64,000 nucleotides of DNA. Origin: Cystobasidiopsis lactophilus (Eukaryota; Basidiomycota; Agaricostilbomycetes; Agaricostilbales; Chionosphaeraceae). Positions 45,994 to 57,067 of this stretch are shown here, piece after piece (the first letter of the stretch is position 1; each line of letters begins with the position of its first letter). The notes under the pieces were generated by a model, which saw only the letters and a list, made by a program, of their open reading frames with translations, had not been told where the DNA came from and searched no databases. A program made the position numbers and the translations under genes. The DNA lies in contig BCIO01000002.1 of the NCBI GenBank assembly GCA_001599975.1, positions 868,001 to 932,000 of the forward strand, read 5' to 3'.

Positions 45994-46148
45994 GTCAAGC
46001 TTTGTGCTCAGCTTTGAGTATCAGCGAGCCCAGAGAGCGCAAACCAAGAGCTGGAGAGCGGCTGGCCGGGAGCAACCCTCGCCTCCGCCAATTTTTGGAG
46101 GGCGACCTCCGAGGGACGAGCACTGGACGAGCACCCAGTGGTTCAGCG

Positions 46149-48922
46149 ATGACGGGCGGCACTCAGACGCTGTACTACCCCACAGACACGTACCCCAGCG
46201 CGGGGCCGTCTACCTCAGCGGACTACGGCTCGTTCGCTGGCACCGGCCTGCCCATCGTCGTCGACAATGGCGCTTCGACCTTCCGCGCCGGCTGGGCTGG
46301 CGAGGCCGCCCCTCGCATCATCGCTGAGAACGTCATCAGCCGCTACAGAGACAGGAAGACCAACTTGCCCATCGTCCTCGCCGGCGCCCAGGTGTATGCG
46401 GATGCCACGGCCAGGCTCAACATCAAGACGCCGTACGAAGGCGACGTCGTGTGCGCTATTGATGCCGTCGTGCGTTGCCGTTGACCTATACAATATCTGT
46501 TGTTTCAGATGAACTTAAGGTCCAGCGGACGCACAGGAGAACATGCTGGATTACACCTTTTGCAGGCTCGGCATCGACCAAGGCGACCACATCCCTCACC
46601 CAATCGCCATGACTGAAGTCCTGTGCAATCCAGCTTACTCTCGAGGCTGTGTGTAACTTTCGCATCAATCAAGGCTTGATGGTCACTGATGGTCGTGCAC
46701 AGTGGTGTCGGAGCTGCTCTTCGAAGGCTACAATGTGCCCTCGGTCTCTTACGCCAATGACGGCTTGGCCGCCTTTTACGATGCTGGGCTCACCGATGGG
46801 CTGGTCATCTCTTCCTCCGCTTCCAACACTGTCATCATGCCTGTCCTTGGTCGGAAAGGCTTCCTATCCAACACCAAGCGGTGAGTTTTCCGTCACTTTC
46901 GGCGACGTGTTGCAGCCATGATTGAGTGATACCATTCAGGCTATCATGGGGAGGCAATGCTGCAGCTGACTACCTGCTCAAACTGCTCCAAATGAAGTAC
47001 CCCGGGTTCCCTGGCAAACTGACTTTGGCTCAATCTACCGTATGAAGGGCTTCTGCCGTATCTAGTATAGATGGCCGCTAAGTGTCCTCTATACAGAACC
47101 TCTTCCAAGACCACGCTTACCTCTCGCAAGACTTTGCGGCGCAAATGGCCTCCTTGTCCGACCCGTACAAGATCGCCGGCATCGACCGGGTCATCCAGTT
47201 CCCCTTCCAGCAGAGCTTTACCGAAGAAAAGACGGAGGAGGAGCTACAGGCCCAGGCGGACAAGCGGAGGGAGCAGATGAAGAAGATGCAGGAGCTCGCG
47301 GCCAAGCAGCGGCTCGAGAAGGTGAGGCTGCACCCTCCCTCATCTGATCTGCGTCTGATTAATCGATTGTTGTAATACTCACAGATGCTGGAGAAAGAGC
47401 AAGACCTTCAAGCTTACTTGGGCTTGCGCGCATTCAGGGACACGGAAAGCCCGAGCGCCTATCTGGTGCGTGGCATTCCCAACCAGTGCAGAACGTCACC
47501 TCATTTCCTTGAAAATACAGTTACGGCTTCAAGCGGAGGGCTTTGCGGACGATGCTGAGCTCGACGAGCTAATCAAGACCACCGAGCGCTCGCTGTCCCG
47601 CTCAAGGAAAAAGGCGGTGGATCTCGACGAAGTTCAGGTTCGTGCCTCTTTGTCTCATATTTTTGAATGAAGCTCACTGTGGGCAAGCAGGAGGCCCCGG
47701 TCTGGCCGTTGGTCGATGTCCCGGACGAGCAGCTAGACGAGGAAGGCATCAAGGACAAGCGGCGGCAGAAGCTCATGAAAGCCGGTTACGACGCTCGCAT
47801 CAAGGCCAAAGCCGAGAAGGAGGCCGAGCGCTTGCGGTTGGAAGCCGAAGCACAGGCGGAGGAGGCCGAGCGGATAGCGGACCCTCTCAAGTGGTTGGCC
47901 AAACTCCGAGCGCAGCACGAGGTGAGAGACGGTCTAAAGTCTGCTCTGAGAGCTGCTTCCATCTGAACATCTCATCACAGGCCATTCTTGCGAGGACAAA
48001 AGAGCGCCAAAAGCGCCGGATGCAGCTCACCGACCGCAAGAGCTTGGCAGCTCAGAACCGGATGAAGTCCATCGCTTCCTTGGCGAGCGATGCGCCCGCT
48101 CGAAAGAAGCGAAAAAAGAACGAAGACGACATGTTCGGTGCGAACGACGCGGACTGGCACGTCTACCGAGAAATTGTGCGCGCCGTCTCCCCTTTATGCG
48201 ATGACGTTCGTCAGCTCAGTGCCAGGTTGTTGGTTCGCGCAGGGTGGCGACGATGATTCAGAGGACGAAGAGGACGACGCGATAGCATTACGGAATGTGG
48301 AAAGCCTACTCCTCCAACACGACACAAACTTCACAGAAGACGACACGGCAGACCGGCAGGCCCTCAAAAAGACCAAGCTGCTTAACGCCTTCTTCAGAGG
48401 CATGAAGCCGGACGACCCGCTTTCGATTTACGACCCCAGCAACCCAGAACAGAACGCTCAACTCCACCTCAACATCGAGCGCATCCGCGTGCCTGAAGCC
48501 CTCTACCAACCGACGATTGCCGGTGTCGATCAGGCTGGCTTGATCGAGATCATTGGCCACATCCTCAAGCAATTCACGCCGCAAGAGCAAACCAGGCTCC
48601 TCAGCGTGTGTTCCGCTTTTTTTGATGCGAATCCTCCAGCTATTTGATCGTCCATGTGGCCTCGCAGAACGTCTTCATCACGGGTGGCCATACCCTGACT
48701 CCCAACTTTGACTTGCGGTTGAGCCAGGGCTTGCAGTCCATCTTGCCGGTCGGCACGCCGTTTAGGCTTGTCCGCGCCCAGGATGTCCGTGGCTCCGCCT
48801 GGCGTGGTCTCTCCAGCTGGGCACGTGCGACGCCTTTGAACTCGGTGGGCATCACGCGACAAGAGTACTTGGAGAACGGCCTGGAGTACTACAAGGACAA
48901 CGCGATGCTGCCGAGCTTGTGA
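46149..48922 (+). CDS. ARP5: actin-related protein 5 (INO80 complex)
   Basis: A nuclear actin-related subunit of the INO80 chromatin remodeller. From ATG 46149: MTGGTQTLYYPTD, LPIVVDNGASTFRAGWAGE (phosphate-1 loop, actin D-N-G-x-x-x-x-x-G-[FW]-A-G), APRIIAENVISRYRDRK. Then LDYTFCRLGID, HPIAMTEVLCNPAYSR, a VSELLFEGYNVPSVSYANDG block, DGLVISSSASNTVIMPV (phosphate-2 region) and GGNAAADYLLKLLQMKYP. A long charged helix insertion follows (about 47100-48100), as is typical of Arp5. It ends with VFITGGHTLTPNF, FRLVRAQDVRGSAWRGLSSW and ITRQEYLENGLEYYKD. About eight introns. The insertion rules out ordinary actin. Confidence 0.85.
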
Positions 48923-49151
48923 AATTCGACGCCACACGCAGATTTTTCTGGTTGTCTTCTCAGTTGCTTGGGCATACGTATGTGTATATGGCAAGCGGAC
49001 TTTGCTGACGAAGAACGCCCGCGAAATTAAGGTTAATGCTCGGATGCGGCAGATCGTTGATGTCGATCTCTTTGTTTTTCCCCTCTGCATCCTTCTCATT
49101 GCTTTGTCTTGCTTCTTCTAATAGCGACAGCCAATATTGCACATCAAGAAA

Positions 49152-49898
49152 TGAAGATCTCTGCGCTCACCCTCTTCACCGTCTGCACTTTCTTCAGCCA
49201 ACTCACCAACGCTGGTGGCTACGACGACTGTATGGCGGTATGCTCAAAGGACAACCAAGAGTGCCTCGCATTTGCCGATTCGCATCGCAAGAATGCTTCA
49301 GCCCGGAGTCTGGTACTTCACCGCTGCCAGGCTAACGACCAGATATGCAAACGCTGTGCGCCATCTTTTGAAGCTGGCTGATGCTCGGCCTAATTGCGGT
49401 CCTCAGGGTGCAACCAAGAGGGAGAAATTCCAGGGTGAGCTGCCACAATGATCGCTCGCAAAGATCGAGCATTTACCGTCGATCAGTGCATGGCCATCCC
49501 AGAGGCCAAGCAAGAAGACCGACCTCTTGAAGGAGCTGAAGGCCGCAGACAAGGACTGCTTGGCTAAGGAACAGAAATGCGAAGGTCAGCTGGACTTGGG
49601 ATGCCTCGGTGAAAACTCTCTCAGCTAAATTGGACCGCAGCTCGAGCCAAGGGAACCAAGGGGGTCGCCAAGTGTCAGGCCCTCTACTCGACCTGCCTCA
49701 AGGAAGGATCGTACGAAGTGATCAACTTGGAGCGGTGCAACATCGAGTTCCGTTTTTGCAGAAAGTGTGAGTTCATTCTGCATCTTGAAGCTCTCCGGTC
49801 CGTGCTCAAAGAAGTACCTAGCACATGATGAATGCGTTGAAGCCTTCGTCAAATGCAAGAAGAGTGGAGCAGATATTAGAGCCTGGCAATCGGGCTAA
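49152..49898 (+). CDS. small secreted Cys-rich protein
   Basis: Signal peptide MKISALTLFTVCTFFSQLTNA, then paired cysteines: YDDCMAVCSKDNQECLAF, HRCQANDQICKR. Splicing continues in frame to CNQEGEIPG, KKTDLLKELKAADKDCLAKE, ARAKGTKGVAKCQALYSTCL, LERCNIEFRFCRKS and HDECVEAFVKCKK, ending TAA 49898. Introns are GT-AG, about 50-60 nt; the last (about 49769-49823) ends TACCTAG. Repeated C-x3-6-C pairs spaced by charged helices suggest a small helical disulphide protein of about 190 aa. No family recognised. It is likely extracellular; whether a coat protein or effector is unknown. Confidence 0.6.
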
Positions 49899-50207
49899 AT
49901 CTATCTCAGCCTGTGACTCGAAGAAGTTTCTCGATGGAGTGCCTCAAGTTCACTTCCCAAAGATTCATCAAGCTCCTACGAAGGCCTCTCGAATCCTATC
50001 ATAAGAGAGGTTTCCGCTCGTCTCAGCTTTTCGGCTAAGTCGAAGTGGAAGTGCGTTGAAAGAGTCTAAGATCGCAAATATTTCAGAGTGATGGCTTGGT
50101 GCTACCTTGCGTGCTACTAGTGCTGATCTGGCTCCGCTGATCTCCACCCTTGGCTCACTCCACGCCGTCTTTTGGTTCCCTCTTGCCTAGCAGTAAGCTG
50201 CAGCTCC
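49899..50207. other. intergenic between two secreted-protein genes
   Basis: 309 bp, convergent 3' flanks. No gene or repeat seen. Confidence 0.35.
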
Positions 50208-50520
50208 TCATATCAGGTCTGCTTTTTCTTGTGAGGGCAAAAACAACCTTACAGCAGGTGTAAGCAGGGAAGGAGCCAAAGTTCGGGCACAAGGTCGATC
50301 CAGCGGCGGGGTTCTAGAAAGTCAAATGTGTTTAGGACAAAGTCCTCGGTTTGATGAGAGCACTCACGCCCCAAACGTCGCACGCCGTGTGATCACAATA
50401 GTATTTGCAATGCTCGTTGGCATCTTCGGCGTCTGCGTAGATGCAAGGATCCGTAGAGCAGCTGGCGGCGACGGAGAGGCCGGCGAAGACGAGAAAGAGT
50501 CGGAGGAGAGATGCGCGCAT
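50208..50520 (-). CDS. very small secreted Cys-rich protein
   Basis: From ATG 50520 a signal peptide MRASLLRLFLVFAGLSVAAS is followed by CSTDPCIYADAEDANEHCKY, YCDHTACDVW. A GT-AG intron then leads to NPAAGSTLCPNFGSFPAYTC. The end is either a short spliced tail at TGA 50208 or a longer unspliced one. The mature part is about 50 aa with eight cysteines (C-x4-C-x12-C-x3-C-x3-C and more), like hydrophobic or disulphide-locked effectors, but its spacing is not that of hydrophobins (no CC pairs in the expected places). Family unknown. Confidence 0.55.
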
Positions 50521-50978
50521 GTTGAATGGAGAGAGTGTATGGAGTGGAAGAGTAGGAACAAGAGGCAAAGCACCCATTTTATAGGCAGAAATGGTGTGGC
50601 ACTAGAAGCCCCCATCAAGAAAGAACGGAACGAGGCTGTCCCTGGCTTCAACCTTAGGGCATGTGAGGATCTGGGACCACACGAGGAGCGGCCATCAGCC
50701 TCCGCTCACACATTAGTATGAGGCAACGTGGCTCCAAAGCGGCTTGCCCACAAGACTGAAAACACGACAGGTGAACTCAGCACGTGAAATGGTTCCGCAC
50801 TTGCTTCCGACGGTTCCGCACCTGGGAATCCCTCAATCCCCTTCCTCCAATCCCACCCTACACTTCTCTTTCTCACCTGCAAATCTTTTGCATCAAAGGA
50901 ATGAGAGAGGCTTGCCGTGCCTGCTGCTGCCTCTGGTTCATTTGGTGAACGCTGGGCTGCTGACAAATGGCCATTGGC

Positions 50979-51097
50979 TTTCTGTCATTGCGTCGTTGGT
51001 CAGCTTGACCGGGCTCATCACCTTCTGTATATAATCAGCTCGTTCCTGCTTTCTGTCCTCCATCCACCACCTCTTCGTTGCGTCCGAAACCAATCAG
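50979..51097 (+). promoter_or_regulatory. conserved promoter block with TATA, reductase copy 1
   Basis: About 110 bp nearly identical to 58409-58512 in front of reductase copy 3. Shared runs include GCGTCGTTGGTCAGCTTGAC, CGGGCTCAT, ACCTTCTGTAT and TCCATCCACCACCTCTTCGT. It contains TATATAAT at 51028-51035, about 130 bp before the ATG. The copy before gene 3 has TATTTATT at the same place. Confidence 0.75.
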
Positions 51098-51160
51098 ACT
51101 TCTCCTCTCGAAGCCCCCAAAACTTCTTCCTCTCAGCCAACCAAGCGCCTCTGCCGAAAT

Positions 51161-52479
51161 ATGTCCGTAACTCTTGATCGACTACCCAAGGGCTCTCTCG
51201 TCTTTGTCACTGGTGCCACTGGCTTAGTTGGATCGTAGGCTTTCTGTTCCCGTGCGTCGGGAGGCCGCTGAACACTTCGCATTGCAGGGCCACCACCGAC
51301 AGCTTGATCAGGCATGGATTCAAAGTCCGCGCTTCGACTCGATCGCTGTCCAAGACCACCGCTTTCAAGGAGACCTTGGAGAAGAAATACGGCTCTGGCG
51401 TCATCGACTTCGTCGAGGTGGCCAATTTTGACAGCCCGGATGCCTACGACTCGGTTCTTGAAGGTGAACTCCCATTATCCTGAGCTAGAAATACCCAGTC
51501 GCTGACATCTATATCAAGGTGTTGCCGGCGTCATTCACATTGCCACCGACAGCAGCTTCTCCTCCGACTATGATCAAGTCGTCAATGCGACGGTCGGCGC
51601 AACTGTGTCGCTCATGAAGGCTGCCGCCAAAGTGCCCTCTGTCAAGGCCTTTGTCTTGACTTCAAGCTGCGTCACCGTCTACAGCCCGGAGTATGGCAAA
51701 GACCTCACGCCGACTCCCGCTGTTTGGGCCGATCATCTCGTGCCGTTCGCCAAAAGCTTGGCCGCCGATTCGCCGATGAAGCCAGGCCTCACTTGTTCGT
51801 AATCCTTTACTGCGTGGATACCAATACATTCTGACTCGGACCGCATTTGTTAGACGTTGCGAGCAAGATTGAAGGCGAGCACGCGGCATGGAACTACTAC
51901 GAAGCCGAAAAGGCGAGTGCTGGCGACTTTCTTTGGATCAGCAACAGAGCGCTGATTTACCGCACCGCAGCCATCGTATGCCTTCAACACCATCCTCTTG
52001 CATTTCGTGGTTGGCAAAGTGTACAACCCAGCGAAGGGCAACTACTCGACTCACTCGTGGACCAAGTACGTCCCGAATCTTGGATAGACCACTCTTAGTA
52101 AGTTTGATGCTGACTTGTTTGTCTCAGTGACGCGTTCAATGGCGAGACCGCGGGCTTCTTCGCGGGCTTCACCAACCCAGCGTTTTACTTCGTGGCCACC
52201 GAAGATGCGGCTGCCATCCACATTGGCGCTCTTCTGGCCAACTTCTCCGGCGAGCGTGTCTGGGCTGGTGCCGCTCCTTTCACCGCCAACGAAGTCTTCG
52301 CTTTGTGGCGCAAGGAGTTCCCCGACAAGGTCAACACCATTCCCAAGGACTACGACTACCCCGCTGCTCCCAAAATTGACATTGATCTCAGCAAGAGCAC
52401 GGAGATTGTCCAGAAGCTGGAGGGCAGGTCTTGGATCGGCTTTGAGCAGGTCTTCATTGACAACGTCCAGGATGCTTGA
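51161..52479 (+). CDS. NAD(P)H-dependent aldehyde/ketone reductase (extended SDR), copy 1
   Basis: From ATG 51161: MSVTLDRLPKGSLVFVTGAT then GLVGS, the G-x-x-G-x-x-G dinucleotide loop (GATGLVG). After intron 1: TTDSLIRHGFKVR, the acidic/basic strand deciding NADPH use, VEVANFDSPDAYDSVL, GVIHIATD, FVLTSSCVTV and, across an intron, Y-V-A-S-K, the catalytic Y-x-x-x-K. The C-terminal part reads AFNTILLHFVVG, FYFVATEDAAAIHIGALL and IPKDYDYP, ending DNVQDA. It matches the family of fungal aldehyde reductase 2/Gre2-like carbonyl reductases in order and length (about 345 aa). Six introns in the same places as copies 2 and 3. Cytosolic, no signal peptide. Natural substrate unknown. Confidence 0.82.
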
Positions 52480-52732
52480 GATTGTACAACGGCTAGATAC
52501 TAGAAACTCTTGACTCCATCTGATGCTCTCTGTGACCAAAGCCCAAGTCACCACAACCTTGAACCTTCACCAGCTATGGTGGCAACGGGAATTCCGGTTT
52601 AGCCGACTTCGAGGCGAAAGCCCTTCCTGCAGCTCTCAAGGAGCAGCCAACTCCTTTTCAGAGATATGTCACAATGATGCGTCGCCTTGTCTGTGTATGG
52701 GGCGTACGCGTGAATCTAAGAGCACAGCATTA

Positions 52733-53183
52733 CTGTACCAGTCCGAGCTTAGCTTCATGTCCCCTGTCCCAGGCCTTCTGAGTTGGGGTTTTTTGAAGCT
52801 ATGAAGGAGCATTTGTCCCTACCCTCAGAGGCCTTTGAAGATGCAAAAATTTGGCTGTCCCTGTCCAAAATTCGGCGGAGGGCCTGCCTGCGGCGCGGGT
52901 GGCAAATCGCTATTTAGGCATGTAAGTTGAGCGTAATGCAGTTTAGAGAGCACGCTTTCCGACTTACGATGCAAGTTTGTGTAATCACAAGTGAAAGCAC
53001 GTCCCTGGCGGAATGTGATGCGCCAAAATGCAAGCTCGGTCGCAACTTTTGTCCCCCGGCCGCCACCCAGATTGAAGCTCTGGCCGCATTTGTCCCCTCC
53101 TCAGGAGGGTTTTGAAGGTACGAAAAAACGGTCCAAAAAGTGTCCCTCCAAAAATTTTTGAAGCTAAGCTCGGACTGGTACAG
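52733..53183. mobile_element. MITE, Tc1/mariner-like ends, 451 bp
   Basis: Perfect 25-bp terminal inverted repeats: CTGTACCAGTCCGAGCTTAG and five more bases at 52733-52757, with the exact reverse complement at 53159-53183. Each end is flanked by TA (52731-52732 and 53184-53185), the expected target duplication. The inside holds no transposase: the longest frame is about 60 codons without motif. Subterminal TTTTTGAAGCT words occur near both ends. A non-autonomous DNA transposon; the perfect ends suggest a young or conserved copy. It lies between reductase copies 1 and 2, ending 201 bp before the copy 2 start. Confidence 0.85.
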
Positions 53184-53384
53184 TATTATGGCACAAGAGA
53201 CTGCTGACTACTACTGTGCGTTGTGCGTGCCCGGTGGCCAAGTGCCTTGACGGCTGCCGGCGTGGCCATGGCCGAGCCCGAGCCGTTTCAATAAGCAGAT
53301 TTCGAGGATTTGTAGAGCACTGTGCTCTTCATCACACTCCACCGCCATTTCCATTCGCTACATCGTCCTCGCCCAAAAGTCATT

Positions 53385-54704
53385 ATGTCGGGATCGGACT
53401 TGAACCGCCTTTCCAAGGGCGCTTTGGTGTTTGTTACTGGTGCAACTGGGTTGGTAGGATCGTGAGTCAAGCTTCCTGATGTGCCAACGTGTTGGTCCTA
53501 ACCGCGCGCTTTGCAGAGCAACCACGGACAGCTTGATTAGGCACGGTTTCAAAGTTCGAGGGGCCACTCGCTCCCTCTCCAAAACCACCGTATTCAAGGA
53601 ACACCTGGAAAAGAAATACGGGCCTGGTGTCATCGACTTCGTCGAGGTGGCGAACTTCGAGAGCGCGGATGCCTACGACGCGGTCCTCGATGGTAAGTTC
53701 GGGTCGGATGATCCAAGCACACGTCACTTAAATGGTATCTGTAGGTGTCGATGGTGTTATCCACCTCGCCACAGACGCTAGTTTCTCGCCGGATTACGAC
53801 GTAGTTGTCAACGCCACTGTTCGTGGCACCGTCAGCATCATGCAGGCTGCCGCCAAGGTGCCCACCATCAAGGCCGTTACCCTAACCTCCAGCTGCGTCA
53901 CTGTGTTCGCTCCTGAATACGGCAAGGACTTCCACCCAACAAGCAAAGATTGGGCCGACCACATGGTCCCGTTCGCCAAGGGCCTGGAGGCGGATTCGCC
54001 CTTGAAGCCAAGCTTGACATGTTCGTCCTGAACTTTCTTCTCTTTTGGGAAAGTTGTCGTTCTAAGTTGGCATTCGCAGATGTTGCCAGTAAAATCGAAG
54101 GCGAGCACGCGGCGTGGAAATTTTACGACTCGGAGAAGGTGCGTTCCCAATCGAATCCACTACATCACCGCATAAGACTGAAGTAGCGACGCTGTAGCCA
54201 TCGTACGCCTTCAACAGCATTCTGCTCCATTTTGTGGTCGGCCGGCTCTACAACCCCACCAAAGGCGCCGTCTACTCCACGCACACCTGGACCAAGTGAG
54301 CTCATACCATCCAAATAAAGTCGGAAACACATTCTTGACTGCTTTGAATCAGCGGAGCTTTCAACGGGGACTCCTCGTTCTTCGGCGCAGTCACCAATCC
54401 TGCCTACTACTTTGTCGCCACCGAAGACGCCGCTGCCATCCACATAGCAGCTCTTCTCTCCAACCTATCCGGTGAACGCATCTGGACTGGCACCGCGTCC
54501 TTCACGGCCAACCAAGTCTTTGCTCTTTGGCGCAAAGAGTTCCCTGAGAAGGCCGCGCAAATTCCTCAAGATCTTGATTACCCTGCTCCACCGAAGATCG
54601 ACATCGATCTCAGCCAGAGCGAAGAGCTTTTGCAGAAGCTTGAGGGCCGATCTTGGATTCCTTTCGAGCAAGCCTTCGCAGACAATGTTCGTTACAGCGT
54701 CTAG
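53385..54704 (+). CDS. NAD(P)H-dependent aldehyde/ketone reductase (extended SDR), copy 2
   Basis: From ATG 53385: MSGSDLNRLSKGALVFVTGA, GATGLVGS loop, TTDSLIRHGFKVRGATRSLS, DGVIHLATDASFSPDYD, VTLTSSCVTVFAPEYG, then Y-V-A-S-K formed across an intron, and AFNSILLHFVVGRLYNP. It ends FEQAFADNVRYSV, TAG 54704. Intron positions equal those of copies 1 and 3. It is the most divergent of the three (for example IPQDLDYPAPPK against IPKDYDYP in both others) and lacks the shared promoter block, having the MITE upstream instead. All catalytic residues are kept, so it should be active. Confidence 0.82.
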
Positions 54705-54842
54705 TCTAGTGAACGTGGATTGCTAGAGAATCTTAAAATTCTGGATCTTGCTCATAAATGGAACCGCTGCGGACTGCATTCCCCCGTCAACCTTCTTCTT
54801 GGTGGCAATCAGCGGTTCCAAAATTTAATATTTAATCCATGA

Positions 54843-57052
54843 ATGTGCGGCATCGCTTTCTGCTTTTCCCCCAAGTGAGTGCCACGAAGAAACTTGAATC
54901 AACCTGACGTCTCTGCAGGGATGAGCTGTCCCCAAGCGAGAGAGACCTCTGGGCAAAACTTTGCCACAGCGTGGCTTCGCGAGGTTCGCCGGCTGGTACG
55001 CACATTATGGCTCTATGCCCTACTAATCCAACACTCTAGGTCCCGATTTTCAGCACGAAGTCACAATAAAGCTGCCTCAAGGCTTGATCAAGGCCTATGG
55101 AGCGGTCCTGCACATGCGAGGGCCACTGGTCAAACAGCCGCATTATCTGAGTTCTGTCGCGTTCCTGCAATTCAACGGGGAGCTTTTCGGAGGGCAGCCA
55201 GTATGTTGATCAGTGTTCTTCAAACGACGCAAGCTCACAGCGTGTGTAAGAGCGTTGCTGCCGGCCAAAGCGACACTCTGGCTCTCTTCGACCATCTGTT
55301 CACGCGACAACCTGTAGCCTCAGCGCTTCAAGCACCGAAAGGTCCTTTCGCTTTGATCCATTACAGAGTACATCGGTTTCCTTAGGCTCATGAGAGCCAT
55401 GGCTAATCTATGAACTAAGAATGGATCTGTCTATTACATGCGTGACCGTCTTGGCCGGCGCTCGCTGCTGCATCATCTTCCAGTGAGCACAAATCTGCTT
55501 TGAAGATGCTTTATGAGACACCAGAGTGCAGCAAAACAACACAGGCGCTCTTTTCATCACCTCCGTTTGGCCTCAAGGAGAAAGAGACGCTGTGGAGGTG
55601 CCGCCAGGAGTACTCCACCGCATCGATCTTGCAACACGAAACTCAGAAAAGACAGAGTGAGTGAATCCATTTCTACCTGGTGAACTTCATGCCTGATCAA
55701 TCCATCTGGCAGGCTCTTTGTGAGATCCACTTTTACAGACAAAGAATGTACTCTCGCTGATAGCGCAGACAGCAACCCTACAAATGTATCAAAGCATCAG
55801 CAGATCCAACAGATCCAGAATTAGCCGTTTGTGGACTTGAAGGTATTTGTTGCCTTTCACGTCGTGTGGACTTGATTGAGCTCTGCGAACAGCGTGCTTA
55901 TTCGACTCAGTGCGAAAGCGAGTGACCGATCTGCGCTCCGCAAGACCGTCTTCAGCACCCGAAACCCGCGTTGCGGTTCTGTTCAGCGGCGGACTCGACT
56001 GCACCGTCTTGACCGCTTTGGCCGCCCGATGTCTTCCCTCCTCTGAACCCATCGATCTTCTCAACGTCGCATTCGAAAGCCCACGGATCGCCAAGCTCAA
56101 CAGGCCTGGCGACATCTACGATGTTCCGGACCGGCTGACGGCTCGGCAGTCGCTTGAAGAATTGCGTGCCCTCTTCCCTCAGCGGACCTTCAACCTGGTC
56201 GAGATCGACGTGACGATGGCTGAAACCTTGGAAAAGCAGAATGAGATCTTGGATCTAATGGCACCTCAATGCACGGTAATGGACTATGTAAGGCTGCCCT
56301 CACTTCCTGCCCTTCGTACAAGGCTGATCAAGCAAACAGAGCATTGGAATGGCCCTCTACTTTGCTTCTAGGGGACAAGGGCACATTGGCGCACCCGGGA
56401 GTCGAAGCAGCTACACGAGCACTGCCCGAATTTTGCTGAGTGGGTTGGGTGCCGACGAGCTCTTCGGGGGGTATTCAAGGCACCGGAAATCCTTCGATTC
56501 TGGCGGTGGGGATGAAGAACAAAGCTGGCAGGCTCTGTGCGACGAGCTGGAGTTAGATCTGCAAAGGATCGGTGAGCATTCTCAGCTGTTTCAGTCAGTG
56601 CAAGGGCGACGAACCTGATTGTTGGCTTTTGCAAAGGCACACGGAACCTCGGCAGAGATGATCGGTGCATTTCCGTCCATGGCAAGGAAGCGAGGTTGGC
56701 TTTGGTCCGATTCGAGACGGCTGGCCTGCTCTTGCTGAATCCTTGACTGTCCCAGATACCCATTCTTAGACGAAGACGTGCTATCTCTGGTGTGCGATCT
56801 TCCCGTGCAAGTCAAATGTGATCCACGGCTGGGAGAGGGCACGGGTCAGTCCTCTTGCTTCCGAGCCTCAAATCATGAAAGCGGCTCACAAAAGTGATCT
56901 GACCAGGGGATAAGCTACTGCTCCGCCAGCTGGCCCAGAAACTGGGACTGAACCAAGCGGCATCCCTAAGGAAAAGGGCGATGCAGTTTGGTACGCGGAG
57001 TGCCAAGCGGGACGACAGCAAGGCGTCCGGGGACGATGTAATGGTGAGGTAG
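54843..57052 (+). CDS. ASNSD1: asparagine synthetase domain-containing protein (ASNSD1-like)
   Basis: From ATG 54843: MCGIAFCFSP, with the class II glutamine amidotransferase Cys2. Splicing gives DELSPSERDLWAKLCHSVAS, then exons with FQHEVTIKLPQ, LHMRGPLVKQPHYLSS and FLQFNGELFGGQP (amidotransferase core). The synthetase half has VAVLFSGGLDCTVLTAL (PP-loop S-G-G-L-D), LLNVAFESPRIAK, TVMD, MALYFASRGQG and LLSGLGADELFGGYSRHR. The end is KLLLRQLAQKLGL and AMQFGTRSAKR, TAG 57052. Such proteins resemble asparagine synthetase but form their own family whose reaction is unproven. About eight introns. Its stop lies 15 bp from the stop of convergent LIP2. Confidence 0.82.
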
Positions 57053-57067
57053 AAGAGGAGGGCCTTT

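Noticed and set aside
50208-50520. Calling the small secreted protein a hydrophobin
   Set aside because: Its eight cysteines do not show the two CC doublets in the hydrophobin positions.
52927-53115. Possible transposase remnant inside the MITE
   Set aside because: The frame is about 60 codons and shows no DDE or helix-turn-helix pattern; the element is treated as non-autonomous.
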